Origin: Melitaea cinxia
Lineage: Eukaryota > Arthropoda > Insecta > Lepidoptera > Nymphalidae
NCBI RefSeq assembly: GCF_905220565.1
Contig: NC_059399.1
Location: 10,075,501 to 10,139,500 of the forward strand
DNA length: 64,000 nucleotides
Reading direction: 5' to 3'
Shown in pieces: positions 53,963 through 64,000 of this stretch. The notes under the pieces are model-generated. The model saw nothing but the letters and a program-made list of their open reading frames with translations. It was not told the DNA's origin and made no database searches. Made by a program: the position numbers and the translations under genes. Positions within the stretch are counted from its first letter, which is position 1, and the number at the start of each line of letters is the position of its first letter.

Positions 53963-55124
53963 GGGGTTGAATTCAACCCCAGCACTCAGTCTACCGCACC
54001 GCCCGCACGGCGCTGATTTCGCACCATCCACGTAATATGATTCGATAAGCGTGCGCTACTTGAGACGTAGTTTTTTGTTCATAACTCACAAGTTTCTACA
54101 CTTAGAACAAAAACGCTTATATTATTTTGAAGAAAAAAAAAGCAAAGCTTTAATTTACTGCATAAAAAGTGTTATACATGTGCGTATATCAATTATAAAA
54201 TCGCGTTTGTTTCAGAGGGAGGCGCTTTTTTCTCCAAAAGTGGTCTTGGCGTAAAAACATGTGGAAAAATATATAATATTATTGATGCATTTGTCGTTAA
54301 TTCTACTCATTCTGTTTTCCAATAGTAAGTATCTAGCTAGCTCTAACAGTAAAAGAAATATATATTGTGATACGGCTTAAAGTTTCTTTTTTATACTTGA
54401 AAATAGGTGGTCTAGATTGTCGAGTTACGATCAACATTTCAATTACACATTATAAAGAAATTACCGTAGGTGTGGGGTTTGTACTTCATAGTTCATTTAG
54501 GAAAACTAATCAAAATTAATATTGAGGATAAACAAAGCAACGATAAAACTAAAAACAATATTTTTGGGCAATAATATCCAAAGTGGGCAAGAAAGTAGGA
54601 TATTTTTTTGAAAGCAAACTATATTTTACATATCCTTGACAAATAGCACTATTAATATTCAGAAAGTACGCAAAATACACTTTGCATTGGTGTATAAAAT
54701 ATATACAATTTTCTTATAAAGAAAATAAGAAAACTCGATCTAAACATAGAGCATAACGGTGCAGAAATTGGTGGTATGGGGAGACTTTGACCGGTTGAAT
54801 ATTGCATTTTTGGATTGAATGTTTGGTCCGATTGATATCTAATTTCGTACGTCTTTGTCGAGTAAGTCATTTGGGTTGAATTCAAACCCGCGGTAAACTG
54901 CGGAGACCAAATTTGTGGTGTGAATTCAACCCCGCGGGAGACTACAGAGTACAAAACTTATGAGATCGTGACATATGCGTAGAAAAATAATCTGGAGTTG
55001 AATTCAAATTCGCGGTAAACAAGTGATTAAATCATTTCGATGGACACTTTCTGATATATAAAGATGATTCTCCTCCCCTCTACCCTCCATAATATTATGT
55101 CATACATTGTCACATGAAGACCGT

Positions 55125-55690
55125 GGTCACATGTCGTGTCATTACGTCAGTTGTCTCATTTACGTCAACTTCAACCCCTGATGCATGGAGAATACAAACA
55201 AAACCCTGATGTCCGTGTTACAATAGCTATGTTCCACTTAACGCCTGCAACGTCACCGACCATGGCCGCTGAAATTGCCGTTCCACTAACGAAAAAACAC
55301 CGTGGGCGTTGTAGGCGAATATTATAGGTGGAGCGTATATTTGAGCGCTGTGTGCTCGCGATATGGTGGCATATTAAAAACATGCAGCTGTAGGTGTTGT
55401 GAGTAAATATTTTGCATGGATTGGAGTAAAATTTAATTCAATAAGGATTCCCGTGAATTTATCGTTGCCTCTTTGACAAAACGAATAAGAGATAATGACT
55501 CGGAAAGTTCATCAAGTTTAACCCACCATTTTTTATGGACGAAGTGAACACGATGTAGTCACGTACAGTGACGTCATCTATGACGTTGAGCTCGCGACAA
55601 TCACAGGCCTTAGATGGAACGATATAGAGGATGTTACATTCGTTGCGGGCGTTTAGTGGAGCGTACGCTATATGATGCAAACAACAGCTG
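55125..55690. repeat. Inverted-repeat block, possible decayed DNA transposon
   Basis: TTCCACTTAACGCCTGCAACG at about 55231 is roughly complementary to CGTTGCGGGCGTTTAGTGGA at about 55642; CpG-rich for the region, with several ACGTCA motifs. No transposase and no clear target duplication. Confidence 0.4.
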
Positions 55691-55884
55691 TTCCAATCAA
55701 TTAATAATTAATGATAACAACCAGATAACCAAAAAATTGTGGAAATCAGTAACATTCTTATAATGTTTATTATTAATCTATAATCAGCAAACCATGTAAG
55801 AAACATTATTTTTGTCAGAAAATACCCAGCAGTGTGATGTTACCGGCTGAATCGTATCGACACACTGTAATTTGATTGTTTATA

Positions 55885-56497
55885 ATTGTGTTTGCTCGCA
55901 AACGAAAAAAAACCGACTTCAATTACATCGACAAATAATACAACGTAGATCGACGAAAAAATAGTCAAGCAACTACGCGTTATCAAAGATTACTCAAAAA
56001 GTAGTTATCAGATCTCGATAAAATTTATATGTGACCATATGATAAACATCAGCTTTCGATTAAATTAAAAATTATGAAAATCGGTACACCCAGTAAAAAT
56101 TTATTATAGATTTTCGAGAGTTTCCCTCGATTTCTCTGAAATCCCATCAGCAGATCCTTGTTTCCTTATCACAGTACCAAACTAGGGATATTCCCTTTCC
56201 AACAAAAAAAGAATTATCAAAAGCGGTACATCCAGTAGAAAGTTATGCGATATAATACAACGTAGGTCGACGAAAAAAGCGTCAAGTAAAAACGCATTAT
56301 TAGATATAACTCGAAAAGTAGTTGTTAGATCACAAATAAATTTAAATGGGACCAATTGGTACACACCACCTTTCGATTAAAACAAAATTTGTCGAAATCG
56401 GTCCACCCAGTCAAAAGTTCTGATGTAACATACATAAAAAAAAAAAAAAATACAGTCGAATTGAGAACCTCCTCCTTTTTTGGAAGTCGGTTAAAAA
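55885..56497 (+). repeat. CGACTTC repeat, near full length
   Basis: Opens AATTGTGTTTGCTCGCAAACG and ends TTTTTTGGAAGTCGGTTAAAA, the reverse arrangement of 16782-17405. The most complete plus-strand copy. Confidence 0.7.
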
Positions 56498-56944
56498 TAA
56501 AAATTAAACATTAAAACATATGTGTAACTTGAATGTAGTACATTTTCACATTTACGATTAAAAATGTGTTGTATTAAAAAAAAATAAAAAAAAATGTTTT
56601 GATATTGGTTTTGTTACAGTTTCTCAGGACGTGCAAATATTGAAATAATATTTAGCACTTATACACCCAAAAAAATGGTTTCGTAATTTTTTCAAGTTTA
56701 CTTATGAAATTTAGAAGTAATACATAATTAATTATTTTTAAAACATTTCAAATATCCTAAATCAAACTTACCCGTTTAAATGTTTTTTTTAAAATCAGTG
56801 TAATATATTTTATATTTATTTATTTAAAAAGTCATTAAAATTATGATTTCGATAAAGAAATTAAAGGATCTTTATCATACTTTTTCGTATTATCATATTT
56901 GAAAATAATAATACTTAATAGATCTCACCTTAAAAAAAAACTAC
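56498..56944. other. AT-rich spacer before the Helitron, no gene seen
   Basis: Low-complexity A/T sequence with no recognised repeat or reading frame. Confidence 0.35.
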
Positions 56945-59033
56945 GCACAGAAGAATACATCACACACCTTCGAGACGCGCATTCGCATAAATGATGGCAA
57001 TATTGACGATATTGGAACAATGGTAATCTTACCCTCATCATACATAGGAAGTCCAAAACATATGCACGAATATACTCAAGATGCCATGACCTACGTAAGA
57101 AAATATGGACGACCTGATCTCTTCATAACATTTACATGCAACTCATCATGGACAGACATCAAAGAACAACTAAAATACGGACAAACCTCCATGGATCGAC
57201 GCGACATAATAGCCCAAGTTTTTTAATCTTTGGAACCGTTAGATGCTGGATGTATACCATCGAGTGGCAAAAACGAGGATTACCTCACTCACACACTTTC
57301 ATATGGCTACACGATAAAATTTATCCCACGGATATCGACACAATCATCAAAGCTGAATTTCCCAATCTACAAAAAGATCCGGAAGTATACAACATAGTAG
57401 TGAAAAACATGATCCACGGACCATGTGGACCATTAAATTTCAATGCGCCATGCATGAGTGATGGAAAATGTACAAAAAATATCCAAAACCATACTTGGAC
57501 GATACAAAAACTGAAGATGACGGCTATCCCAAATATAGAAGACGATCACCGAAAAACGGTGGCTTGACAACAAAAATACGAATACAAGGCAGAGACGAAC
57601 TGGAAATAGAGATAATTGATGGGTAGTAGTGGTACCATATAACCCACTACTTTTTAAAATGTTCCAAGCACACATAAACGTAGAATACTGCAATTCAGTA
57701 AAATTTATTACACACTGACTATAGAATTCAATGACGACATCTTCAATGAAACACTCGCTTAGAAGATAAATGCTTAGCAATAAATAATCAGGCCTTAGTA
57801 GAACTTGGAATGCCAGCACTACAAAGAAATGTTTTCAGTGTGCTAAACTACGAAATTACAAAGATAAAAAGCTACAATGTCAATGAACTACTTGAATACA
57901 TAGCTCACACAAACCACTCCTCAATGACAATCAAAAAAAGTTTGCAACGTTATAATGAACCGGATTAATAACAACACTGGTGGAATTATTTACTTGGACG
58001 CACCAGGAGTCACCGGTAAAACGTTTCTAATAAGAAGAATTATCCGGCATTGCAGCCACACTTATGGAAGGAGGACGAACTGCCCATTCTGCCTTACAAC
58101 TACCGTTGAATATAGCCGAACAACAATTCCCAGTACGTAAAATCTCAGGAAAGTCTGGACGGGGTCAATTTCTAAAACAAGCTAAAATTATCTTTTGAGA
58201 TGAATGCACCATGGCCCATAAAAAATCACTAGAAGCTATGGACAGAACATTACAAGAATTGCGAAAAAACTCTGAAATAATGGGAGGAGCTCTACTCATA
58301 CTCTCAGGAGACTTTCGACAAACACTTCCAGTTATTCCCAAGTCAACACCAGCAGACGAGACCAATGCATGTTTAAAAAAGTCACATCTCTGGCCACAAG
58401 TACAAATACTGCAATTAACAAAAAACATGAGAATTGAATTGTCAAAAGATGAAACAACAGCACATTTTGCTAAAATACTTTTACAAATAGGCGAAGGTAC
58501 ATATCCTACTGACCAAACGACCGGCCTCATTGAACTCAATAGTGATTTCAGTAACATAGCCACTACAGAAAACGAACTAATCGACAAAATTTATCCAAAT
58601 ATTATTCAGAACTATACCAACTTAGAGTGGTTATTTCAAAGAGCAATTTTGGTCACTAAAAATAATATTGTTGACGATATCAATTTTAATATTCTAAAGA
58701 AAATACCTGGTGAAGAGAAAATATATAAATCGATTGACACGATGGTACCCATTGAAGAAAGTGTTAACTTCCCTACTGAATTTCTAAACTCTTTATAGGT
58801 ACCAGAAATGCCATTACACTGCCTTCGTCTGAAAATTGGATCTCCAATCATACTACTCAGAAATCTCAACTCCCCAAAATTATGTAATGGAACGAGGATG
58901 ATCGTAAAATAGCTATCGAATAATAATATCAGTACCTGGGCGACCGAGCCCAGCTCGGTATTTTTAGTAAATCGTGAAGGATTAGTAGTACAAGAGAGAG
59001 TTAAAATGATTCGCTGCCGGTTTGGATGAAGTC

Positions 59034-60485
59034 TTTTTTAACCGACTTCAAAAAAGGAGGAGGTTACTCAATTCGGCTGAAGGAAACTCAATACATATAT
59101 ATCGCACCTTCGGTGCAACAAAGTCACAATTCAGGACACTTTTTTTGTTATGTCTTTTATTAGGACTTTTTGATAATTTAATATAAGATTTTTAAACTAT
59201 AGCAAAGAAAGTAAACTATTAATTTATAAAGATTTCAAACCTACTATAAATAGTAATCCAGAAATGAGGTAGTAAAAGCGAAAACAAAAAAATTGAAAAT
59301 CCTCTCCTGTAAAATTAAGAAATGAGCTGTTTTGACTTTGTTGCACCGAAGGTGCGATATATATATATCACTATCACTACAAAGTATAAAACAAAGTCGC
59401 TTTCTCTGTTCCTATGTCCCTATATATGCTTAAATCTTTAAACCTACGCAATGGATTTTGATGAGGTTTTTTAGTAGATACAGTGATTGAAGAGGAAGGT
59501 TTATATGTATAATAACATCCATTAAATAGTGGAGAAATACTGTTATTTTTGAGGTTTCTAATGTTATGTCGTAAATAATTACATTTTTTTCGCTTACATT
59601 GCAAACGCAGCCTGAACCCTACGAGATTTATCAAAATAATGTACTAAGTATTATACACATTGAAAAGTTCTACAAAAAACTCCGCTATAGTATATGTCTA
59701 TCTCTTATGGATATCCCACAATAACATTTTTTTGTCATTTACTTTTTACGATAAATAATGGCTAATTTTCAAAGCGATTTTAACCAATACAGCATTAATC
59801 CTTATCTAATTAAATACCTTAAATACATTGTTGATTTAATATAGCCCTTTACAGCATATGATTTAAATGAATATTTTTTAAAGATATTATAGATTTAAAA
59901 ATTGCGATACGTAGCGTTTGCGACAGTTCCGGCCGGCTTTTACTCTAAAGTTAACGCGTGCCACGGGCAGTAATGAATAAATCAAAACTACTGGATCGAT
60001 TTTAATCATTTTTCAGTGAATGATATAGGCTATAATTATATTTTATACCCATGCGAGGCCGGAGCGGGTCGCTAGTATATATATATTTTAATTTATGTTC
60101 GGGGATAACTTCGTCGTTTATGAAAATATTTTGATAATTCTTTTTTTGGTGGCAACGAGATATCCCTGGTGTGGTAGCATGATAAGGAAACCAGGATCTG
60201 ATGATGGGATCCTAGAGAAATCGAGGGAAACTCTCGAAAATCCGCATAACTTTACATTAACTACATAATACTTAACATACTACTGGGTGTACTGATTTTG
60301 ATGATTTTTAACTTAATCGAATGCCGATGTTTATCATGTGGTCATATTTCATCGAGATCTGATTACAACTTTTGGATTAATCTTTGATAATGCGTATTGC
60401 TTGACTATTTTTTCGTGTACCTACATAGTATTACTTGTCGATGTAATTGAAGTCATTTTTTTTTCGTTTGCCTGCAAACACAATT
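59034..60485 (-). repeat. CGACTTC repeat split by later insertions
   Basis: One end is at 59034-59092 (TTTAACCGACTTCAAAAAAGG, GAGGTTACTCAATTCGGCTG), the other at 60085-60485 (GGGGATAACTTCGTCG to GCAAACACAATTATT). Between them are the hairpin-ended element at 59097-59362, an AT-rich stretch, and a repeat fragment at about 59925-60078. All of it lies in the Helitron gap. Confidence 0.6.
59097..59362. mobile_element. MITE with hairpin-forming terminal repeats
   Basis: About 30-base inverted repeats: ATATCGCACCTTCGGTGCAA at the left and TTGCACCGAAGGTGCGATAT at the right, in TA-rich flanks. Each repeat contains its own stem-loop, GCACC-TTC-GGTGC. About 266 bp, non-coding. Confidence 0.75.
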
Positions 60486-60561
60486 ATTAATAATGAATTA
60501 ACGCAAAATAAAAATAAAAAATAACGATAAATTAAAAATTGATACAAAATACACAATTACA

Positions 60562-60895
60562 ACGCTTCAGTCTGTAATATCCCACTACTGGGCATAGGCC
60601 TCTTTCTCCATCTAGGAGAAGGATCAGAGCTTAATCCACCACGCTGCTCCAATGCGGGTTGGCGGATATTAAGCGAGTAACGATCGCTATCAGGTGTACA
60701 TGATAACAACCGGGACCGACGGCTTAACGTGCTCTCTAAGGCACGGTGGGGAGACCCACAAGGACTGCACAAACACCCTGACCACGGCAAACACTTGTAT
60801 GGTCAATACAAATGTTTATCACGTGCTGGGATCGAACCCGCAACCGCCAACGCAACTGGTACAATCCATGGCGTAACCGTTGCCCCAACGCGTGT
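60562..60895 (-). mobile_element. tRNA-derived SINE with RTE-like tail
   Basis: Minus-strand head GTTGGGGCAACGGTTACGCC, B box GCGGGTTCGATCCC, body as in 42285-42565, and a 3' part with GAGGCCTATGCCCAGTAGTGG, which resembles an RTE LINE tail and may explain how it is mobilised. Confidence 0.75.
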
Positions 60896-61204
60896 CAAAC
60901 ACAATTACAAGATTGAGAATAATTGCGTCTCAAAAACTGACAGGCGCTCCAACAAATCGTGTTTTTTTTCTGAAAATCACATTTAAATACGAATTATATA
61001 TTTATAAAATATGAATAATGTTTTTTTACCGACAATAATAAAAAATTTAAATAAACAAAAAATCAAAAATAAAAAATAATTAAAAAATAATAATTTTAAA
61101 ATATGAATAATATTTTTCGATTTTACCGACATAATAAATAAAAAAGTAGGAACAGCCTTTTTAAATAAAAAATAACCAGTGCAATTAGAAAAAGAAAAAG
61201 AAAA

Positions 61205-61300
61205 AATAATTGACCATCGCTGAACATGGGGATTTGAACCATGATCTTCTCGGTTGGTCCCGACCGACCGATTTCCCACCGAGCTATTGCAACTAACTTG
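61205..61300 (-). mobile_element. tRNA-like SINE head
   Basis: On the minus strand GCAATAGCTCGGTGGGAAAT (A-box-like) and ATGGTTCAAATCCCCATG (B box with closed arm) look tRNA-derived. The acceptor stem does not close, and a poly-A/T-rich body follows, so a SINE is more likely than a tRNA gene. Confidence 0.5.
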
Positions 61301-61384
61301 ACAACTGCGAAATTTACTTTCGCATTCTAACGATATTTTTTTCACTCCCTAAAAACAGGGATAAAACGACATTTTCTGAAAATG

Positions 61385-61500
61385 AATCCTAGCTAGATAG
61401 ATTTATCTCCCCCGAAACCCCCTATATACTAAATTTTATGAAAATCGTTGGAGCCGTTTCCGAGATCCAGATTCTATATATATATATATACAAGAATTGC
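61385..61500 (+). repeat. Unclassified repeat fragment at the right end of the Helitron gap
   Basis: Contains AGATTTATCTCCCCCGAAACC and GAAAATCGTTGGAGCCGTTTC then a (TA)n run; layout as in the GCCCGCGACTTCGTCC-type repeats. Confidence 0.45.
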
Positions 61501-61770
61501 TCGTTTAATAGTATAAGATTGAAGCTGAACTTATTTCTGGAAAGAACAAAGGACACACAGTATTTACACCTAGAATACCACTGATCTCTTCTGAATTGCC
61601 ATTTCAGTTTAAAAGATTGCAGTTTCTAATTAAATTAGCCTTTAGTTTTACAATTAACAAAGCGCAAGAGCAAACTTTAAAATTTAAACCTCAAAGAATC
61701 CTGCTTCTCTCACGGTCAGCTATATGTAGCTTGCTCAAGAGTAGGAAATTCGAAAATTATATATGTACTA

Positions 61771-64000
61771 GCTGTGTGGCTACGGCACTAAAGAATTTAG
61801 CCACCCCCTCTCTTCCCGTGGGTGTCGTAAGAGGCGACTGAGGGATAACACAGTTCCGCTACCATCTTGGAACTTGAAAAGCCGACCGATGGCGGGATAA
61901 CCATCCAACTGCTGGCTTCTCAAATGCACAGACCGAGGACGAGCAGCAGCGTCTTCGGTGCGACAAAGTCAGCCCTGCGGTCACCAACCCGCCTGCCCAG
62001 CGTGGTGACTATGGGCAAAAACCCCCATGAGTTCGAACTTAAAAATAAGGCCCTCAGTTCCCGGCAGCCCCACTATTCCCGGCTACGGCAGCGGCCGTGG
62101 TAACGGTGGGGTAGAGGGTGCCAAGAATCACCGGGGTACGGGAGGCTGCCATAGAAAAATATTCCTGGCTACGTATAATGGACGCACGCTACGGTTGGAC
62201 CATCACCTCACCGAACTTGAGGTAGAACTTAGTCACATTAAGTGGAGCATACTGGGGTTGTCTGAAGTCCGAAGAGAGGGAGAGGACTCGATGATCCTGG
62301 ACTCCGGGCACTTGTTCTACTTCTGTGAAGGTGATGGGCTTTCCCAAGGTGGCGTCGGTTTTCTGGTCCACAAGACTCTCACTAACAACGTTGTGGAAGT
62401 CAGTAGTGTGTCGACCCGGGTAGCGTACCTTGTACTTAAGCTCACCGACAGGTACTCCCTGAAAGTGATACAGGTATATGCGCCGACCTCGGCACACTCT
62501 GACGATGAAGTCGAAGCATTGTATGAAGATATTACAAGGGCCATACATGGCACTACTTCGACCTTCTACAGCGTTGTTATGGGAGACTTCAACGCTAAAG
62601 TGGGAGTACAAGGCCGCGACGGATCGAGCATCGGACCACACGGATTGGGGCACAGGAATCACAGGGGGCAGACGCTTGTCAACTTCCTCGAATCGGAGGG
62701 GCTCTTCTTGATGAACTTATTTTTCGAGAAGAAGCCCCAAAGGAGGTGGACATGGCAAAGCCCCGATACTGTGACGAGGAATGAGATAGATTTCATCATA
62801 GCGGATAAAAGGCATATATTCAGAGATGTCTCAGTGGTTAACAGGTTTAACACCGGCAGCGACCACCGGCTAGCACGGGGCACTCTGAATATATGTCTCC
62901 GAAAGGAGCGGACCCGCTTGATGAAATCTACTCTCCGACCTACGCTGCCCCAAATACTATGTGGCTCCGAGCAGTTTCAGTTGGAACTCCAAAACCGATT
63001 CGATTCGCTGGAAACTACTAGCGACGTGGACGAGATAACCGACAACGTGGTGAAGACGGTGTGTACACTGGGTCGCAGGCACTTTCCACCAACAAAACCA
63101 ATGAAGCAGAACAAACTTTCTCCCGAAGCCTTGGATCTGATGCGGCAGAGGCGCGAGTTGCCGGCTGCTTCGCCAGAACAGAGGGCTCTTTCCAAAAGGA
63201 TACGGAAGCTTGTACGCCGAGACCTCCGTTGCTCAAATACGAGAGAGATTGCTACTCTGATTGAGCAGAATAGGGGGTCCAAAGTTTTCCAAAGACCATT
63301 GGGGAGAAGCCTTCTTGCGAAGCTAAAAACAGCGGATGGCAGAACCGTCTGCTCTCGCCCTCAGATCCGAGGAGAGGTAGACAAATTTTATGGACAGCTG
63401 TACTCATTGAGCGCACGCAAGCCTGCGACTTGGGACACCGAAGATCGGCACCATTGTTGCGCCATTATTCGTAGTGTATCCCGGACTTCGAAAAGGATGA
63501 GATTGGTGCAGCGCTCGGGCAGCTTAAAAACGGCAGGGCCCCGGGGGATGACGGAGTTACCACTGAACTCCTTAAAGCCGCAGGGCGACCAGTCCTGAAA
63601 GCCTTGGCAAGACTATTTAACGCCGTCATCCACCGAGGTACCACGCCGGAGGCGTGGTCCAGGAGTGTGGTGGTGCTGTTCTTTAAGAGAGGCGATAAGT
63701 CTCTGTGAAAGAATTACAGACCGATCTCACTTCTGAGTCACGTCTATAAGCTGTTTTCGAGGGTTGTTACGAATCGTCTCGCTAGAAGATTCGACGAATT
63801 CCAACCACCGGAGCAGGCTGGGTTTCGAAATGGCTACAGCACCGTGGACCACATCCATACTGTTCGGCAGATTATTCAAAAGACGGAAGAATATAATCAA
63901 CCGCTGTGTATGGCATTTGTGGACTACGAGAAAGCCTTCGACTCTGTCAAGACCTGGGCTGTCCTGGACTCTCTGCAGAGATGTCATATCGACTGGCGAT
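61771..64000 (+). mobile_element. RTE-type LINE, runs off the right edge
   Basis: Starts GCTGTGTGGCTACGGC immediately after the Helitron C-terminus. The leader (61771-62026) is the same sequence that makes up most of the short retroposons at 6648, 15343, 24272, 29395, 41876 and 52405. The start codon ATGAGTTC at 62027 is the point where those elements switch to the 3' tail. Confidence 0.88.
62027..64000 (+). pseudogene. RTE endonuclease-reverse transcriptase, partial and damaged
   Basis: First frame 62027-63598 encodes an APE-type endonuclease: FLATYNGRTL, ILGLSEVRREGE, VMGDFNAKVG and GSDHRL carry the usual N, E, D/N and SDH catalytic positions. A frameshift between about 63400 and 63484 moves the reverse transcriptase to another frame: GRAPGDDGVTTELL, a TGA at 63706-63708 where the family has tryptophan, NYRPISLLSHVYKLFSRVV, EQAGFRNGYSTVDHIH and AFVDYEKAFDSV. 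The YxDD core lies beyond the window. The frameshift and stop argue that this copy is inactive. Confidence 0.88.

Larger units (their letters stand above)
49973..55089. mobile_element. Outer TIR element hosting a nested hAT
   Basis: Inverted ends TGGAGGGTAGAGGGGAGGAG and CTCCTCCCCTCTACCCTCCA (about 28 bases match), flanked by TA (49971-49972, 55090-55091). Subtracting the hAT at 50239-53705 leaves about 1.65 kb. The right part carries several GGTTGAATTCAACC-like palindromes (53963-53980, near 54873, 54916 and 54993) next to GCGGTAAACTGCGG-type strings. No transposase recognised. Confidence 0.65.
56945..61768 (+). mobile_element. Decayed Helitron (Rep/helicase), interrupted
   Basis: Plus-strand pieces of a RepHel protein in correct order: helicase-like N domain 56945-57223 (ILPSSYIGSPKHMHEYTQDA, GRPDLFITFTCN); Rep 57226-57567 with the HUH-type EWQKRGLPHSHTFIWL; a linker 57765-57955; PIF1-type helicase 57958-58140 (Walker A altered, APGVTGKT), 58141-58798 (KIIF.DECTMAHK, LSGDFRQTLPVIP) and 58799-58927 (SPIILLRNL, CNGTRMIVK). 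After a 2.6-kb insert the C-terminus returns at 61522-61768 (PRIPLISSELPFQFKRLQFL, AFSFTINKAQ). Multiple stops. Helitron ends were not found. An RTE LINE starts just after. Confidence 0.88.

Noticed and set aside
54652..54954. 100-codon minus-strand frame in the outer TIR element
   Set aside because: Its GVEFTPQ/AGLNSTQ-like repeats only reflect the translated GAATTCAA palindromes; no domain seen.

Overview
This window is eukaryotic nuclear DNA, almost certainly from a lepidopteran insect. The sequence is AT-rich, genes are split by short exons with GT/AG introns, and the spaces between exons are packed with repeats typical of moths and butterflies: RTE-type retroposons with (TGA)n tails, tRNA-derived SINEs, and piggyBac, PIF/Harbinger, hAT, pogo and Helitron remnants. 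I could assemble five protein-coding genes in frame from splice signals and protein motifs. No bacterial operon, CRISPR array, rRNA or free-standing tRNA gene is visible.

Layout. 1780-7129 (+): a secreted GH16 beta-1,3-glucanase with intact catalytic residues (7 coding exons, 375 aa). 9554-20201 (-): RABL3, a Rab-like small GTPase (6 coding exons, 249 aa), whose last exon is the source of a 162-bp tandem array at 8671-9665. 20738-22654 (+): a Ror-family receptor tyrosine kinase with its whole reading frame in one exon (638 aa); it lies head-to-head with RABL3, 536 bp between start codons. 29021-38815 (+): TFIIE alpha subunit (8 coding exons, 420 aa). 40220-49718 (-): AFG1L/LACE1 mitochondrial AAA-type ATPase (7 coding exons, 465 aa), convergent with TFIIE alpha. 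From about 49970 to the right edge I see no host gene; it is a stack of mobile elements ending in an RTE-type LINE that runs off the window.

The five host genes have unrelated jobs (glucan digestion or immunity, small-GTPase function, Wnt-type receptor signalling, Pol II initiation, mitochondrial protein quality control) and do not form a pathway. The biological interest lies in the repeat architecture. Several elements have boundaries that can be set to the base from target-site duplications and terminal inverted repeats. One locus (49973-55089) is nested four levels deep. A family of about 0.3-kb retroposons looks like internally deleted RTE copies, and the RTE at the right edge shares their 5' leader. 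Two host genes (RABL3 and TFIIE alpha) carry tandem duplications that grew out of their own exons.

Limits: all calls come from reading the sequence by eye. Family names for unclassified repeats are descriptive only, and 5' untranslated exons of the split genes were not located.
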